A DNA stretch of 47,121 nt from VMCP01 sp964492925 (lineage in GTDB: Bacteria > Bacteroidota > Bacteroidia > NS11-12g > UBA955). The stretch covers positions 1 through 47,121 of the forward strand of contig CAZBMF010000004.1 of NCBI GenBank assembly GCA_964492925.1, in the 5' to 3' direction. Shown here piece after piece: positions 23,477 to 32,232 of the stretch. Position numbers and translations under genes: made by a program. Under the pieces are notes generated by a model that searched no databases, was not told the origin of the DNA, and saw only the letters and a program-made list of their open reading frames with translations. How positions within the stretch are numbered: the first letter of the stretch is position 1; every line of letters begins with the position of its first letter.

Positions 23477-25391
23477 ATGCAAATTCAGATAATTCTAACC
23501 ACCTGAATTCTTTGTTGTCTAAATCTTCCTGAATTTGAATTAAACGTTTACTTAAATCAGCAATTTTATCAAACTCCGTGCTCAAAGTAGACAATTCAAG
23601 TTCTATTGAACCCTTCTCTACTGTTAAACTTGCAATCTCTTTCTCCAGGGTTTCAAATTCAAATTTCTCTTTAAACGTTAACTTTCGTTTCTCTATTTTA
23701 TCTGTTACTTCCAATTTCTCAACTTTTGGAACTTCCAACTTTGATTCAACCACTTTATTCGATTCTTTAGCCGCCAACAATTGTCGTTCTTCTTCCAAAT
23801 CAATCCAATCTCTATAATCGCTGTAGTTACCTGGAAAATCTCTCACAACCCCTTGTCCCTCAAAAATAAAAATGTGATCTACAACCTTATCCATAAAATA
23901 ACGATCATGGCTCACAATGATGGCACAACCATCATAACCCAATAAAAAATCTTCAAGCACTCCCAAAGTTTCAATATCCAAGTCATTGGTAGGCTCATCT
24001 AAAATCAAAAAATTAGGAGCTTTCATTAATACGGTCATGAGATACAACCTTCTTTTTTCACCACCACTCAATTTCAACACAAAATCCCACTGTTTTTCAT
24101 GGCTAAAACCAAACTGCAACAACAGTTGTTGAGCCGTTAATTTATTGCCATTTGCCATTGGAATCCAATCAGCAATATCCCTCACAACATCAATTACCTT
24201 TTTGGAATCGTCAACTTTAATACCTGCTTGAGAATAATAGCCAAAAATCATGGTGTCACCGGCAACAATTTTACCCGAATCCGGCTTCTCCAATTCCATG
24301 ATCATATTCAAGAAAGTAGATTTACCAACACCGTTTGGCCCAACAATACCCACTTTTTCTTTGCGTTTGAAAATGTAATTAAAATCAGCCAACAGCTTTT
24401 TCTCACCATAGGATTTATTCACATAGTGCAATTCCAAAATCTTCGAACCCAATCTTTCCATTCTCATAGAAATATTCAATTCGGTTTTGTGTCGCTGATT
24501 TTTAATCCGAGCCTCCAAATCATCGAATGCCTCAACCCTACTTTTACTTTTAGTGGTTCTGGCTTTTGGCATACGTCTAACCCAATCCAACTCCCTTCGA
24601 AATAAATTTCGATCCTTTTCAAGTTCACTCGCTGCAACGGCTTCCCTTAACGCTTTATTTTCAACAAAATAAGAGTAATTTCCCTTGTAAAAAAATAAAT
24701 CACCATGATCCAATTCAATGATGCTATCGCATACCCGATCCAAAAAATAACGATCGTGGGTAACCAAAAGTAACGACAAATCTTTTTGCGACAAATACCC
24801 TTCCAACCATTCAATCATTTCCAAATCTAAATGGTTCGTAGGTTCATCCATTATCAATAAATCAGGTTCCGACAACAAAACTTTTGCCATGGCAACACGT
24901 TTCCTTTGTCCTCCCGATAATGTGGAAGCCAATTGATTGTGATCTAAAATTTTCAATTTTGTAAGCACTTGTTTGACCCTACTTTCATAATCCCAAGCTC
25001 CTAAAATATTCATTTTCTCAGTAGCCCTTTGCAGGAAATTCATGTCTTCTTCAGAGGGATCATTGCTCTGCAACTCCAATGCTTTATCGTAATCCAAAAC
25101 CGCTTTCGCAAATGGCGAATCTTCGACCAAAATATTATCAATCACCGACAAATGATCCATCAACTCAGGCTCTTGCGGCAAATAACCCACTTTTATTTCC
25201 TTTCTAATGATGGCTTTTCCTGTATCCGGAGATTCTTTACCAATGATTATCTGCAATAGGGTACTTTTACCTTGTCCATTCCCAGCAACCAATGCTACCT
25301 TTTCTCCCTGCTGAATACCAAATGTTATATTCTTTAGCACGGGCTTATCGTGCCATGTTTTCGACAAATTCTCTACTGATAATAAATTCAT
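23475..25391 (-). CDS. ABC-F family ATPase, Uup-like
   Basis: 638 residues, two ABC cassettes. Cassette 1: Walker A AGNGQGKST (36-44), signature LSGGQRKRVAMAK, Walker B LLIMDEPTNHLDL. Cassette 2: Walker A GPNGVGKST, signature LSGGEKRRLYLM, Walker B FLILDEPTNDLDI. A charged linker with RRMPKARTTKSKSR lies between them, and a C-terminal coiled coil of ~80 residues is typical of Uup. Uup-type proteins are linked to ribosome function and transposon excision in E. coli. An exact -7 box, TACCTTTG (25406-25413), lies 14 nt before ATG 25391. Confidence 0.88.
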   Translation of the reverse strand: MNLLSVENLSKTWHDKPVLKNITFGIQQGEKVALVAGNGQGKSTLLQIIIGKESPDTGKAIIRKEIKVGYLPQEPELMDHLSVIDNILVEDSPFAKAVLDYDKALELQSNDPSEEDMNFLQRATEKMNILGAWDYESRVKQVLTKLKILDHNQLASTLSGGQRKRVAMAKVLLSEPDLLIMDEPTNHLDLEMIEWLEGYLSQKDLSLLLVTHDRYFLDRVCDSIIELDHGDLFFYKGNYSYFVENKALREAVAASELEKDRNLFRRELDWVRRMPKARTTKSKSRVEAFDDLEARIKNQRHKTELNISMRMERLGSKILELHYVNKSYGEKKLLADFNYIFKRKEKVGIVGPNGVGKSTFLNMIMELEKPDSGKIVAGDTMIFGYYSQAGIKVDDSKKVIDVVRDIADWIPMANGNKLTAQQLLLQFGFSHEKQWDFVLKLSGGEKRRLYLMTVLMKAPNFLILDEPTNDLDIETLGVLEDFLLGYDGCAIIVSHDRYFMDKVVDHIFIFEGQGVVRDFPGNYSDYRDWIDLEEERQLLAAKESNKVVESKLEVPKVEKLEVTDKIEKRKLTFKEKFEFETLEKEIASLTVEKGSIELELSTLSTEFDKIADLSKRLIQIQEDLDNKEFRWLELSEFA

Positions 25392-25405
25392 TTCACTTTA
25401 AAATG

Positions 25406-25413
25406 CAAAGGTA
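25406..25413 (-). promoter_or_regulatory. -7 element TACCTTTG for the Uup-like gene
   Basis: Exact TAnnTTTG on the minus strand, 14 nt before ATG 25391, in a 60-bp divergent promoter region shared with the porin gene. Confidence 0.5.
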
Positions 25414-25439
25414 GTCATTCACAAAGTTCAATTTTAGAT

Positions 25440-25447
25440 TACTTTTG
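25440..25447 (+). promoter_or_regulatory. -7 element TACTTTTG, leaderless spacing to the porin gene
   Basis: Exact TAnnTTTG, then TTTC, then ATG 25452. The 4-nt gap predicts that transcription begins at the start codon. Confidence 0.6.
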
Positions 25448-25451
25448 TTTC

Positions 25452-26516
25452 ATGAAAATGAGAAAAATTTTAGGATTATTATTCGCACTTTTTGCAAATA
25501 AATTTCTCTTCTCTCAGGATAATCTAAACAAATTTTCATTTTACATGGATTATAATTTTTCCAAATCCCTGACCACAAATCCAATCAAACCAAATTATTT
25601 TGTGAGTTATTATGACAATGACTATTTGAATATCAACAACATCACATTACAATATAGCCGAAACGAAAATTTTAATGATGGAAAATTTAGATTCAAATTT
25701 GGACTCATTACTGGTTCATATGCTTATTACAACATGATCAACGAACCTGAAGGTTTAAAAGCATTTTATGAATCGAACGTAGGATATAAATTGAACAAAC
25801 ATTGGATGATAGAATATGGTTTGATGAGTTCTCATATTGGATTTGAATCGGCCATGGGCATAGAATCACATACAGCCACAAGAAGTATCCTCGCCGATAA
25901 TTCACCTTACTATGAAAATGGATTCAGGTTGACCTATCAATCCAAGAATAAAAAACTCATGGCCAATTTGAACATGCTTGATGGATGGCAAATGATTGTT
26001 CCTAAATACAACAATCAACGCAGGGCATGGGGACATCAGGTTCAATTTAAACCCAACAAGAATATCACCTTCAATAGTTCTTCGTATTTAGGTCCATCTC
26101 CAACCAACTTCCCCAAAACGAGGTACTTTCATAACTTCTACACGCAAATTAAAACAGATAATGATTGGGAATTTACCCTAGGCTTTGACAATGCTATGGA
26201 AGCAAAAGAGAATACCTTCACTCAAGAAGATGAATATTATTTTGCACCTATTGCCATTGTAAAATACTCATTTGATCAAGAGCTTTCAATTACCGGAAGG
26301 TACGAATATTTCGAAGACAACAACATGATATTGAAATATTTAGAACTAAAATCTGTGCACGGATTATCCATCAATTTAGATTATAAATTGGATGACGAAA
26401 TGTTGTTTAGAATTGAAGGACGAATGTTAAAACATCGAGAATATCCGAGCCTTAATCAAAATGATAGGGTCAATGCCTTTGTTTCTGGAATTATTTGCAT
26501 GAAATTTACAAAATGA
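25452..26516 (+). CDS. Outer-membrane beta-barrel porin, BBP2 (OmpL-like) family
   Basis: 354 residues. A signal peptide (ILGLLFALFANKFLFSQ) is followed by alternating beta strands rich in Tyr, Phe and Asn. The central segment, with FKFGLITGSYAYYN, YESNVGYKL and IEYGLMSSHIGFESAMGIES, matches the putative beta-barrel porin-2 family seen across Bacteroidota. The terminal residues (CMKFTK) are a weak version of the usual C-terminal Phe signature. Probably a diffusion channel; substrate unknown. First of four plus-strand genes with overlapping or nearly overlapping ends. Confidence 0.75.
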   Translation: MKMRKILGLLFALFANKFLFSQDNLNKFSFYMDYNFSKSLTTNPIKPNYFVSYYDNDYLNINNITLQYSRNENFNDGKFRFKFGLITGSYAYYNMINEPEGLKAFYESNVGYKLNKHWMIEYGLMSSHIGFESAMGIESHTATRSILADNSPYYENGFRLTYQSKNKKLMANLNMLDGWQMIVPKYNNQRRAWGHQVQFKPNKNITFNSSSYLGPSPTNFPKTRYFHNFYTQIKTDNDWEFTLGFDNAMEAKENTFTQEDEYYFAPIAIVKYSFDQELSITGRYEYFEDNNMILKYLELKSVHGLSINLDYKLDDEMLFRIEGRMLKHREYPSLNQNDRVNAFVSGIICMKFTK

Positions 26517-27160
26517 AAGTAGAAATTTGGTCGGATGTAATGTGTCCATTTTGCTATATCGGCAAACATCAGTTTGAAAAAGCTTTGTCGAATTTTGAGG
26601 GACAAGATAACGTTGAAATAATTTGGAGAAGTTTCGAACTGAATCCATCCATACAATATCAAGAAGGCTACACGTTAACAAATTATCTATCAGATATTAA
26701 AGGAATGGATAAGGAGTCTGTAACACGCAATTTTGAACGTTTAACAGAGCAAGGTGCCGCAATTGGAATCAATTTTAACTTTGATATTGCCAAGGTTGTA
26801 AATTCCAGAAAGTCGCATAAAATCATTCAAGCCGCGAAAAAACAAGGCCTTCAAAATGAAATTGAAGAAGCACTTTTTTATGCTTATTTTACCGAAGGAA
26901 AAAACCTCGAAGACGATCAAATTCTTGCGGAAATTGCAAAAAATATTGGCATTCATTTTACGGAAATATCCGAAATTATTGATTCAGTAGAACTTGAAAA
27001 TGCCGTTAACAGTGATGTTTATATGGCACAACAGGTTGGTGCTAGAGGGGTTCCTTTCTTTGTGTTTGATGATGCTTACGCAATTTCAGGAGCTCACGGC
27101 GAAGAAACCTTTTTAAATGTTTTGAGAACGGTTGAATTGAAATCGAAACAGCAAGCTTAA
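26513..27160 (+). CDS. DsbA-family (FrnE-like) oxidoreductase
   Basis: 215 residues from ATG 26513, which overlaps the porin stop codon (ATGA). An in-frame start at 26495 is less likely. The thioredoxin-fold active site is CPFC (Cys11-Cys14) in VMCPFCYIGKHQFE, with the long helical insertion of DsbA/FrnE proteins and a C-terminal GARGVPFFVFDDAYAISGAH containing the cis-Pro. There is no signal peptide, so it acts in the cytoplasm, as in FrnE relatives linked to polyketide modification or oxidative stress. The substrate is unknown. Confidence 0.83.
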   Translation: MKVEIWSDVMCPFCYIGKHQFEKALSNFEGQDNVEIIWRSFELNPSIQYQEGYTLTNYLSDIKGMDKESVTRNFERLTEQGAAIGINFNFDIAKVVNSRKSHKIIQAAKKQGLQNEIEEALFYAYFTEGKNLEDDQILAEIAKNIGIHFTEISEIIDSVELENAVNSDVYMAQQVGARGVPFFVFDDAYAISGAHGEETFLNVLRTVELKSKQQA

Positions 27161-27936
27161 TGCGTTTATTATCAGTTAAATATGTAGTTTTATTTTTTAC
27201 CATCAGTGGCGCAATTGGTTTGTACGCCTATATCCAAAAATCAAATTTCTTAAAATCACAATTAAAATACCCAAGGGTTAAAACTGCCTACAATTTAAAA
27301 TTCGATTCTATTCAGGTGAAATTGAAAAAAATAGGATTAACCCATTCCAAATTAAAACTATACATTATTGCATATAAAAACGAAAAAGAGATGTGCATTT
27401 TTGCCAGTAACTCCGATAAGCAATATAAACTTTATAAAAAATATTCAGTTTGTGCACAATCGGGTCAATTGGGACCAAAATTCATGTCCGGTGACAATCA
27501 AACCCCGGAAGGGTTTTATCATATTGATCGTTTCAACCCAAGTAGCAATTTCTTGCTAAGTTTGGGATTGAATTATCCGAACAAAGCAGACAAAATAAGA
27601 AGTAAAGCTGCCGATTTGGGTGGTGATATTTTCATTCACGGAAATTGTGTATCCATAGGTTGTTTGGCTATGACAGATGCTCAAATCAACGAAATTTACT
27701 TGTTAGCTGTTTTAGCAAAAAACGCAGGTCAAAATTCCATTCCTGTTGTTATTTCTCCCTTTAAAATCCAGAATAACAAACCTGCCTTTTTTAAAACCGA
27801 TAAAACTTTTTCTGCTTATAAAGCACATTTCGAATTATGGGAAAGCATTGAAAATGGGATTACTTATTTTAACAAAAATAACCAACCACCAATTGTAACC
27901 ATCAATAAAACAGGCAATTATATCATTCAAAAATAA
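27160..27936 (+). CDS. L,D-transpeptidase (YkuD domain, YafK-like)
   Basis: 258 residues. One N-terminal hydrophobic segment (about 8-24) acts as signal anchor. The catalytic region has TPEGFY (115-120) and HGNCVSIGCLAM with His160 and Cys168, the HxxxxxxGC active site of YkuD-type enzymes. YafK-like members act on peptidoglycan-linked lipoprotein or cross-links in the periplasm; whether this one makes or cuts bonds cannot be told. ATG overlaps the previous stop by one base (TAATG). Confidence 0.84.
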   Translation: MRLLSVKYVVLFFTISGAIGLYAYIQKSNFLKSQLKYPRVKTAYNLKFDSIQVKLKKIGLTHSKLKLYIIAYKNEKEMCIFASNSDKQYKLYKKYSVCAQSGQLGPKFMSGDNQTPEGFYHIDRFNPSSNFLLSLGLNYPNKADKIRSKAADLGGDIFIHGNCVSIGCLAMTDAQINEIYLLAVLAKNAGQNSIPVVISPFKIQNNKPAFFKTDKTFSAYKAHFELWESIENGITYFNKNNQPPIVTINKTGNYIIQK

Positions 27937-27940
27937 AATC

Positions 27941-28405
27941 ATGCAATCTAAAGCCAAAACATTAGAAGATTATCTATCTGAAATTCCAGAAGATAGAAAA
28001 GCAGCTTTTCAACAATTAAGGGATACCATCAAACAAAATTTGGATGAGCAATTTGTAGAATGCATGAATTATGGCATGATTGGCTATGTTATCCCCCATG
28101 AAATTTACCCAAATGGATATCATTGCGACCCGAAATTGCCCTTGCCATTCATGAATTTAGCTTCCCAAAAAAACTTTATCGCATTGTATCACATGGGTTT
28201 GTATGGAGATAGCAAAATGCTAGAATGGTTTCAAACAGAATTTGTAAAAAATAGCAAATACAAATTGGACATGGGAAAAAGTTGCATCCGTTTCAAAAAG
28301 ATGGATGGAATACCCTATGATTTAATTGGGGAATTGTGCAAAAAAATGAATGCAAAACAATGGATTGAAACATACGAAAAAATGCTTCAATCTAGTAAAA
28401 AGTAA
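27941..28405 (+). CDS. DUF1801 domain protein
   Basis: 154 residues. It begins with a helix (TLEDYLSEIPEDRKAAFQQL) then ECMNYGMIGYVIP, and NFIALYHMGLYGD and GKSCIRFKKMDGIP in the C-terminal half, all DUF1801 landmarks. Longer than the copy at 21464-21838 and only distantly similar. Starts 4 bp after the L,D-transpeptidase stop and is likely cotranscribed. No function is established for the family. Confidence 0.78.
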   Translation: MQSKAKTLEDYLSEIPEDRKAAFQQLRDTIKQNLDEQFVECMNYGMIGYVIPHEIYPNGYHCDPKLPLPFMNLASQKNFIALYHMGLYGDSKMLEWFQTEFVKNSKYKLDMGKSCIRFKKMDGIPYDLIGELCKKMNAKQWIETYEKMLQSSKK

Positions 28406-28454
28406 TTTTCGTCAATTTCACAAAAACAAGTGCTGTGAGGCTCTTTATTTAATG

Positions 28455-28462
28455 TATATTTG
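28455..28462 (+). promoter_or_regulatory. -7 element TATATTTG, leaderless spacing to the carboxyltransferase gene
   Basis: Exact TAnnTTTG, then AATC, then ATG 28467. The 4-nt gap again predicts a leaderless mRNA. Confidence 0.6.
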
Positions 28463-28466
28463 AATC

Positions 28467-30101
28467 ATGTCAGCACAAGACATTCAATTCAACAAAAACG
28501 AAGATTCCAATAAGCAAAATTGGGACGTAGTTAAAAGCCGATTAGAGAAAATATTTACCGGTGGTGGAGCAAAGTCAGCAGCCAAACAAAAAGAAAAAGG
28601 CAAACTTTTAGCCCGTGAACGAATTGATTATCTACGTGATGAAAATTCGGAATGGATTGAAATAGGCGCTTTTGCAGGTTACGAAATGTATCCCGAATAT
28701 GGTGGTTGTCCTGCTGGAGGTGTAGTTGCGGGGATTGGTTATGTAAAAGGCCGTCAATGTGTAATTGTTGCCAATGATGCAACAGTGAAAGCAGGTGCTT
28801 GGTTCCCAATTACTGGAAAAAAGAACCTTAGGGCACAAGAAATTGCAATGGAAAATCACTTACCTATCATTTATTTGGTTGATAGTGCGGGTGTATTCTT
28901 ACCTATGCAAGATGAGATTTTTGCCGACAAAGAACATTTTGGAAGAATGTTCAGAAACAACGCCATCATGAGTTCTATGGGAATTACCCAAATTGCTGCA
29001 GTAATGGGCAGTTGTGTTGCTGGTGGTGCTTATTTACCCATCATGTCTGATGAAGCGCTTATTGTTGAGGGAAATGGGAGCATTTTCTTAGCTGGAAGTT
29101 ACCTTGTAAAAGCTGCAATTGGCGAGAATATTGACAATGAAACTCTTGGTGGAGCTGTTACTCAAAGCGAAATTTCTGGTGTAATTGACGACAAATTCCC
29201 TACTGATCAAGCTTGTTTAGATCGTATCAAGTACATTATTGATAAACTTGGCCACAAGGAAAAAGCGGGTTTTGATAGGGTTAAACCTATGTTGCCTGTT
29301 AAAAATCAAAATGAAATTTGGGGCATTCTACCCGCCGACAAAAGCAAACCTTACAAAACCATTGAAATCATTGAACGCTTGGTTGACAATGGTGAATTTG
29401 AACAATATAAAGAAGGTTATGGCAAATCTATATTGTGTGGATATGCTAGAATTGATGGTTGGGCGGTTGGTATTGTAGCCAACAACCGAGAAATGGTAAA
29501 AAGTAAAAAAGGGGAAATGCAGTTTGGTGGTGTAATTTACTCCGACAGCGCCGACAAGTCTGCCCGTTTTATCATGAACTGCAATCAGAAAAAAATACCT
29601 TTGGTCTTTTTACAAGATGTTACAGGATTTATGGTTGGAAGCAAATCTGAGCAAGGGGGTATCATCAAAGATGGCGCTAAAATGGTCATGGCGATGGCCA
29701 ATAGCACTGTTCCAAAGTTCACCATCATTTTAGGTAATAGTTATGGTGCTGGCAATTATGCCATGTGCGGAAAAGCTTATGACCCTAGATTGATTGTGGC
29801 TTGGCCAAATGCTAAAATTGCGGTAATGGGTGGTGAACAAGCGGCAAAAACCTTGTTGCAAATTGAAAAAGCCTCCCTCAACGCCAAAGGTGAAGAAATT
29901 ACCCCTGAAAACGAAAAAGCCCTTTTGGATAAAATCACCCAACGATATGAAAGCCAAACTACACCTTATTACGCGGCAGCAAGATTGTGGGTTGATGCAA
30001 TTATCAATCCTTTAGATACTAGAAAGTGGATTTCCATGGGTATTGAAGCGGCTAATCACGCTCCGGTGAAACCTTTTCACCCAGGAATTTTACAAGTTTA
30101 A
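28467..30101 (+). CDS. Acyl-CoA carboxylase carboxyltransferase subunit, methylcrotonyl-CoA type
   Basis: 544 residues, crotonase-fold carboxyltransferase. N-terminal half: KGKLLARERIDYLRDENSEW and VANDATVKAGAWFPITGKK. C-terminal half: FLQDVTGFMVGSKSEQGGII, GNSYGAGNYAMCGKAYDPR, WPNAKIAVMGGEQAA. The end PYYAAARLWVDAIINPLDTR is closer to MccB/geranyl-CoA carboxylases than to propionyl-CoA carboxylases. It transfers CO2 from carboxybiotin to an acyl-CoA; in leucine catabolism the substrate is 3-methylcrotonyl-CoA. No biotin carboxylase is adjacent, but a biotin carrier lies at 3758-4249. Confidence 0.86.
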   Translation: MSAQDIQFNKNEDSNKQNWDVVKSRLEKIFTGGGAKSAAKQKEKGKLLARERIDYLRDENSEWIEIGAFAGYEMYPEYGGCPAGGVVAGIGYVKGRQCVIVANDATVKAGAWFPITGKKNLRAQEIAMENHLPIIYLVDSAGVFLPMQDEIFADKEHFGRMFRNNAIMSSMGITQIAAVMGSCVAGGAYLPIMSDEALIVEGNGSIFLAGSYLVKAAIGENIDNETLGGAVTQSEISGVIDDKFPTDQACLDRIKYIIDKLGHKEKAGFDRVKPMLPVKNQNEIWGILPADKSKPYKTIEIIERLVDNGEFEQYKEGYGKSILCGYARIDGWAVGIVANNREMVKSKKGEMQFGGVIYSDSADKSARFIMNCNQKKIPLVFLQDVTGFMVGSKSEQGGIIKDGAKMVMAMANSTVPKFTIILGNSYGAGNYAMCGKAYDPRLIVAWPNAKIAVMGGEQAAKTLLQIEKASLNAKGEEITPENEKALLDKITQRYESQTTPYYAAARLWVDAIINPLDTRKWISMGIEAANHAPVKPFHPGILQV

Positions 30102-30107
30102 TCGATG

Positions 30108-30153
30108 TTTTCCACACAATTTACGACGAATTGTGGAAAAGGTTAGGTTTTTT
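30108..30153 (+). terminator. Probable terminator after the carboxyltransferase gene
   Basis: Stem TTTTCCACA + AATT pairing with AATTGTGGAAAA (one bulged C, loop ~7 nt), followed after GGTTAGG by a short T-run. It lies directly upstream of the helicase promoter. Confidence 0.55.
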
Positions 30154-30166
30154 CATGATATTGTTA

Positions 30167-30278
30167 TACCTTTGCACCGCAATTCTTTACGAGTGGGACT
30201 TTATGTAGATTGAATCGATTGCGATTCCTACGCTTTCATTTCTGACTCAAAAAGCGTTAGCCCAAAGAAAAACATTTA
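30167..30278 (+). promoter_or_regulatory. Promoter and long structured 5' leader of the DEAD-box helicase gene
   Basis: TACCTTTG (30167-30174) is an exact -7 element, giving a leader of about 100 nt, unusually long for this window. It contains two hairpins: GTAG/CTAC plus GAATCG/CGATTC (30205-30231, with a 3-nt bulge), and ACGCTTT/AAAGCGT (30230-30236 with 30251-30257). They share two bases, so they may compete. Cold-inducible helicase genes often have regulatory leaders; that role here is inference. Confidence 0.5.
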
Positions 30279-32165
30279 ATGCAAAATTTTGAAAACTTGG
30301 GGTTACTACCTCAAATTGTGTCTTCTGTAGAAAAGCAGGGATACACCGAACCTACGCCCATTCAAAAAGCGGCGATCCCGACTATTTTAAACGGAGGTGA
30401 TTTATTTGCCACCGCTCCTACAGGAACTGGAAAAACTGCAGCATTTGCAATTCCAATTATCCAACAAATCATTGAAAAACCACAAAAAGGTGTGCATGCC
30501 CTAATTTTGGCACCTACACGTGAGTTGGCTCATCAAATTTCTGATAACTTCAGAAAATATGGTGCTACCATCAAACTCCGCATTGCCTTGGTTTATGGTG
30601 GTGTTTCTCAACGTCGTCAAGTTGAAGACATTCGCAGAGGTTGTCAAGTAATCATTGCAACTCCTGGTAGATTGCTCGACCTAATTGAACAAGGTCATAT
30701 TGACCTTTCTAGTATCAATACTTGGGTATTAGACGAGTGCGACCGTATGCTAGACATGGGTTTCATTGGTGATATCCGTGAAATTGGTCGTTTGATGCTA
30801 AATGAGAAAAAACAAACTTTGTTGTTCTCTGCTACTGCACCGCGTGAAATCAGAATTCTTTCTCAAGAATTGTTAACTGATCCAGCACAAATTGATATCG
30901 CTCCTTTGAACGAAGAGAAACCAAAGATTACCCAATGGTTATTCGCAGTTTCTAGAAATGATAAATTTGAATTATTAAAGGAAATCCTTGATGATGAACA
31001 AGTTCAAAACATGTTGGTTTTTACAAAAACCAAACATGGTGCCGATAGATTGGTAGAAAACTTGCGTAACATCAATGAATATGCTGTTGCCATTCACGGT
31101 GATAAAAGTCAACGTGAGCGTACCCGCAACTTAGATTTATTTAAAGACGGTAGAGCGAGAATCTTGGTTGCAACAGATGTTGCTGCCAGAGGAGTAGACG
31201 TTCCGGCTTTGAATCACGTTCTTAACTTTGATATGCCTCAAGATCCTGAAACCTACACTCACCGTATCGGTAGAACTGGTAGAGCAGGATCAGAAGGTCT
31301 AGCTATGTCGTTTTGTGATCAATCTGAAGCCAATTTATTGGAAATGATTTACAAAGAGCACGGAACAACTGATTTGGTTGAAGTTGAACACGAATACAGA
31401 ATCGAATTGCCCAAAAAAGGCAGTCGTGGTGGACGTAGTAGTTCAAGCAGAAACAGAGGCCGTGGAAATTCCCGCGATAACGGTAGCAGAAATGGTCGTT
31501 TTAAAGATTTTGGGGGACGTGATGGCGGTTTCAACCGTGATGACCGCAGAAGTAATGACCGCCCTGAAAGAACTGAATCTCGCGAGAGAAGCAATGACTT
31601 CGTAAGCAGAGAAAGAGAACCAAGAGCTCCAAGAGAAAATAGAGAAGGTAGCTATTTTAGCAACCGAAATAATAACGAAAGAGGAAGTTACGACAGACCA
31701 AGAGAATTTAGCGATAGAAATAGAGGTGGATTCGGCGGTGGAAACAATGATCGTCGTTCTTCTGGTGGCGACCGTTCATCTTTCAGCACTAATAGACCAT
31801 CTGGCGACAGAAACCGTTCATTCGACAGGAATTCTGGAGGTCGTGGACCTTCATTTGGTGGAGAAAAACGCGATCGCAGCTTCGAAGGAAAAGTACGTCA
31901 GGAAACACAAGCTAGACATGGTTCAGCTTTTGGAAATAGCCGCAACACGGATCGCCCTGAAAGAAGCGAAAGTAGAGCCCCTTTCAATGGTGAAAATCGC
32001 CGTAGCGAATCTTCTGCTCCTTCTGGAGAAAGAAGTCACCACAGAGGTCAAGCAAACCGCAGTAAATCATTTGGTTCTTCAAGCAACAGAAGTAGATCTT
32101 CTTCATCTTCTAGACCAAAAAAGAATCCTGCTGGACACAAAAATAAATACAAAGTTCAGTCGTAA
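30279..32165 (+). CDS. DEAD-box ATP-dependent RNA helicase with Arg/Gly/Ser-rich tail
   Basis: 628 residues. The helicase core (1-~375) has a Q motif near EPTPIQ, motif I APTGTGKT (46-53), Ia PTREL (79-83), motif II DECD (152-155), motif III SAT (184-186), ARGVDVP in domain 2 and motif VI HRIGRTGRAG (328-337). Motif II is DECD where almost all relatives have DEAD; Cys replaces Ala while the catalytic Asp and Glu remain. Residues ~381-628 are low-complexity, rich in Arg, Gly, Ser and Asn, with two related DRPER(T/S)ESR repeats. Such tails bind RNA and promote condensates. It likely acts in ribosome assembly or RNA decay, especially in the cold. Confidence 0.9.
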   Translation: MQNFENLGLLPQIVSSVEKQGYTEPTPIQKAAIPTILNGGDLFATAPTGTGKTAAFAIPIIQQIIEKPQKGVHALILAPTRELAHQISDNFRKYGATIKLRIALVYGGVSQRRQVEDIRRGCQVIIATPGRLLDLIEQGHIDLSSINTWVLDECDRMLDMGFIGDIREIGRLMLNEKKQTLLFSATAPREIRILSQELLTDPAQIDIAPLNEEKPKITQWLFAVSRNDKFELLKEILDDEQVQNMLVFTKTKHGADRLVENLRNINEYAVAIHGDKSQRERTRNLDLFKDGRARILVATDVAARGVDVPALNHVLNFDMPQDPETYTHRIGRTGRAGSEGLAMSFCDQSEANLLEMIYKEHGTTDLVEVEHEYRIELPKKGSRGGRSSSSRNRGRGNSRDNGSRNGRFKDFGGRDGGFNRDDRRSNDRPERTESRERSNDFVSREREPRAPRENREGSYFSNRNNNERGSYDRPREFSDRNRGGFGGGNNDRRSSGGDRSSFSTNRPSGDRNRSFDRNSGGRGPSFGGEKRDRSFEGKVRQETQARHGSAFGNSRNTDRPERSESRAPFNGENRRSESSAPSGERSHHRGQANRSKSFGSSSNRSRSSSSSRPKKNPAGHKNKYKVQS

Positions 32166-32184
32166 GTTAACAACTAACTCCATA

Positions 32185-32214
32185 AAAAAAGGTGCGTTTT
32201 CACGCACCTTTTTT
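32185..32214. terminator. Bidirectional terminator between helicase and PKD lipoprotein genes
   Basis: Stem AAAAAAGGTGCG, loop TTTTCA, CGCACCTTTTTT. It serves both convergent genes. Confidence 0.88.
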
Positions 32215-32232
32215 ATTGTATTCAACTCATGG

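Noticed and set aside
24228..24605. 125-codon plus-strand frame inside the Uup-like gene
   Set aside because: Shadow; the minus strand carries two complete ABC cassettes.
30105..30141. TTTTCCACA and its complement as DnaA boxes
   Set aside because: Each has a mismatch to the consensus, and they form the two arms of a terminator hairpin, which explains them better.
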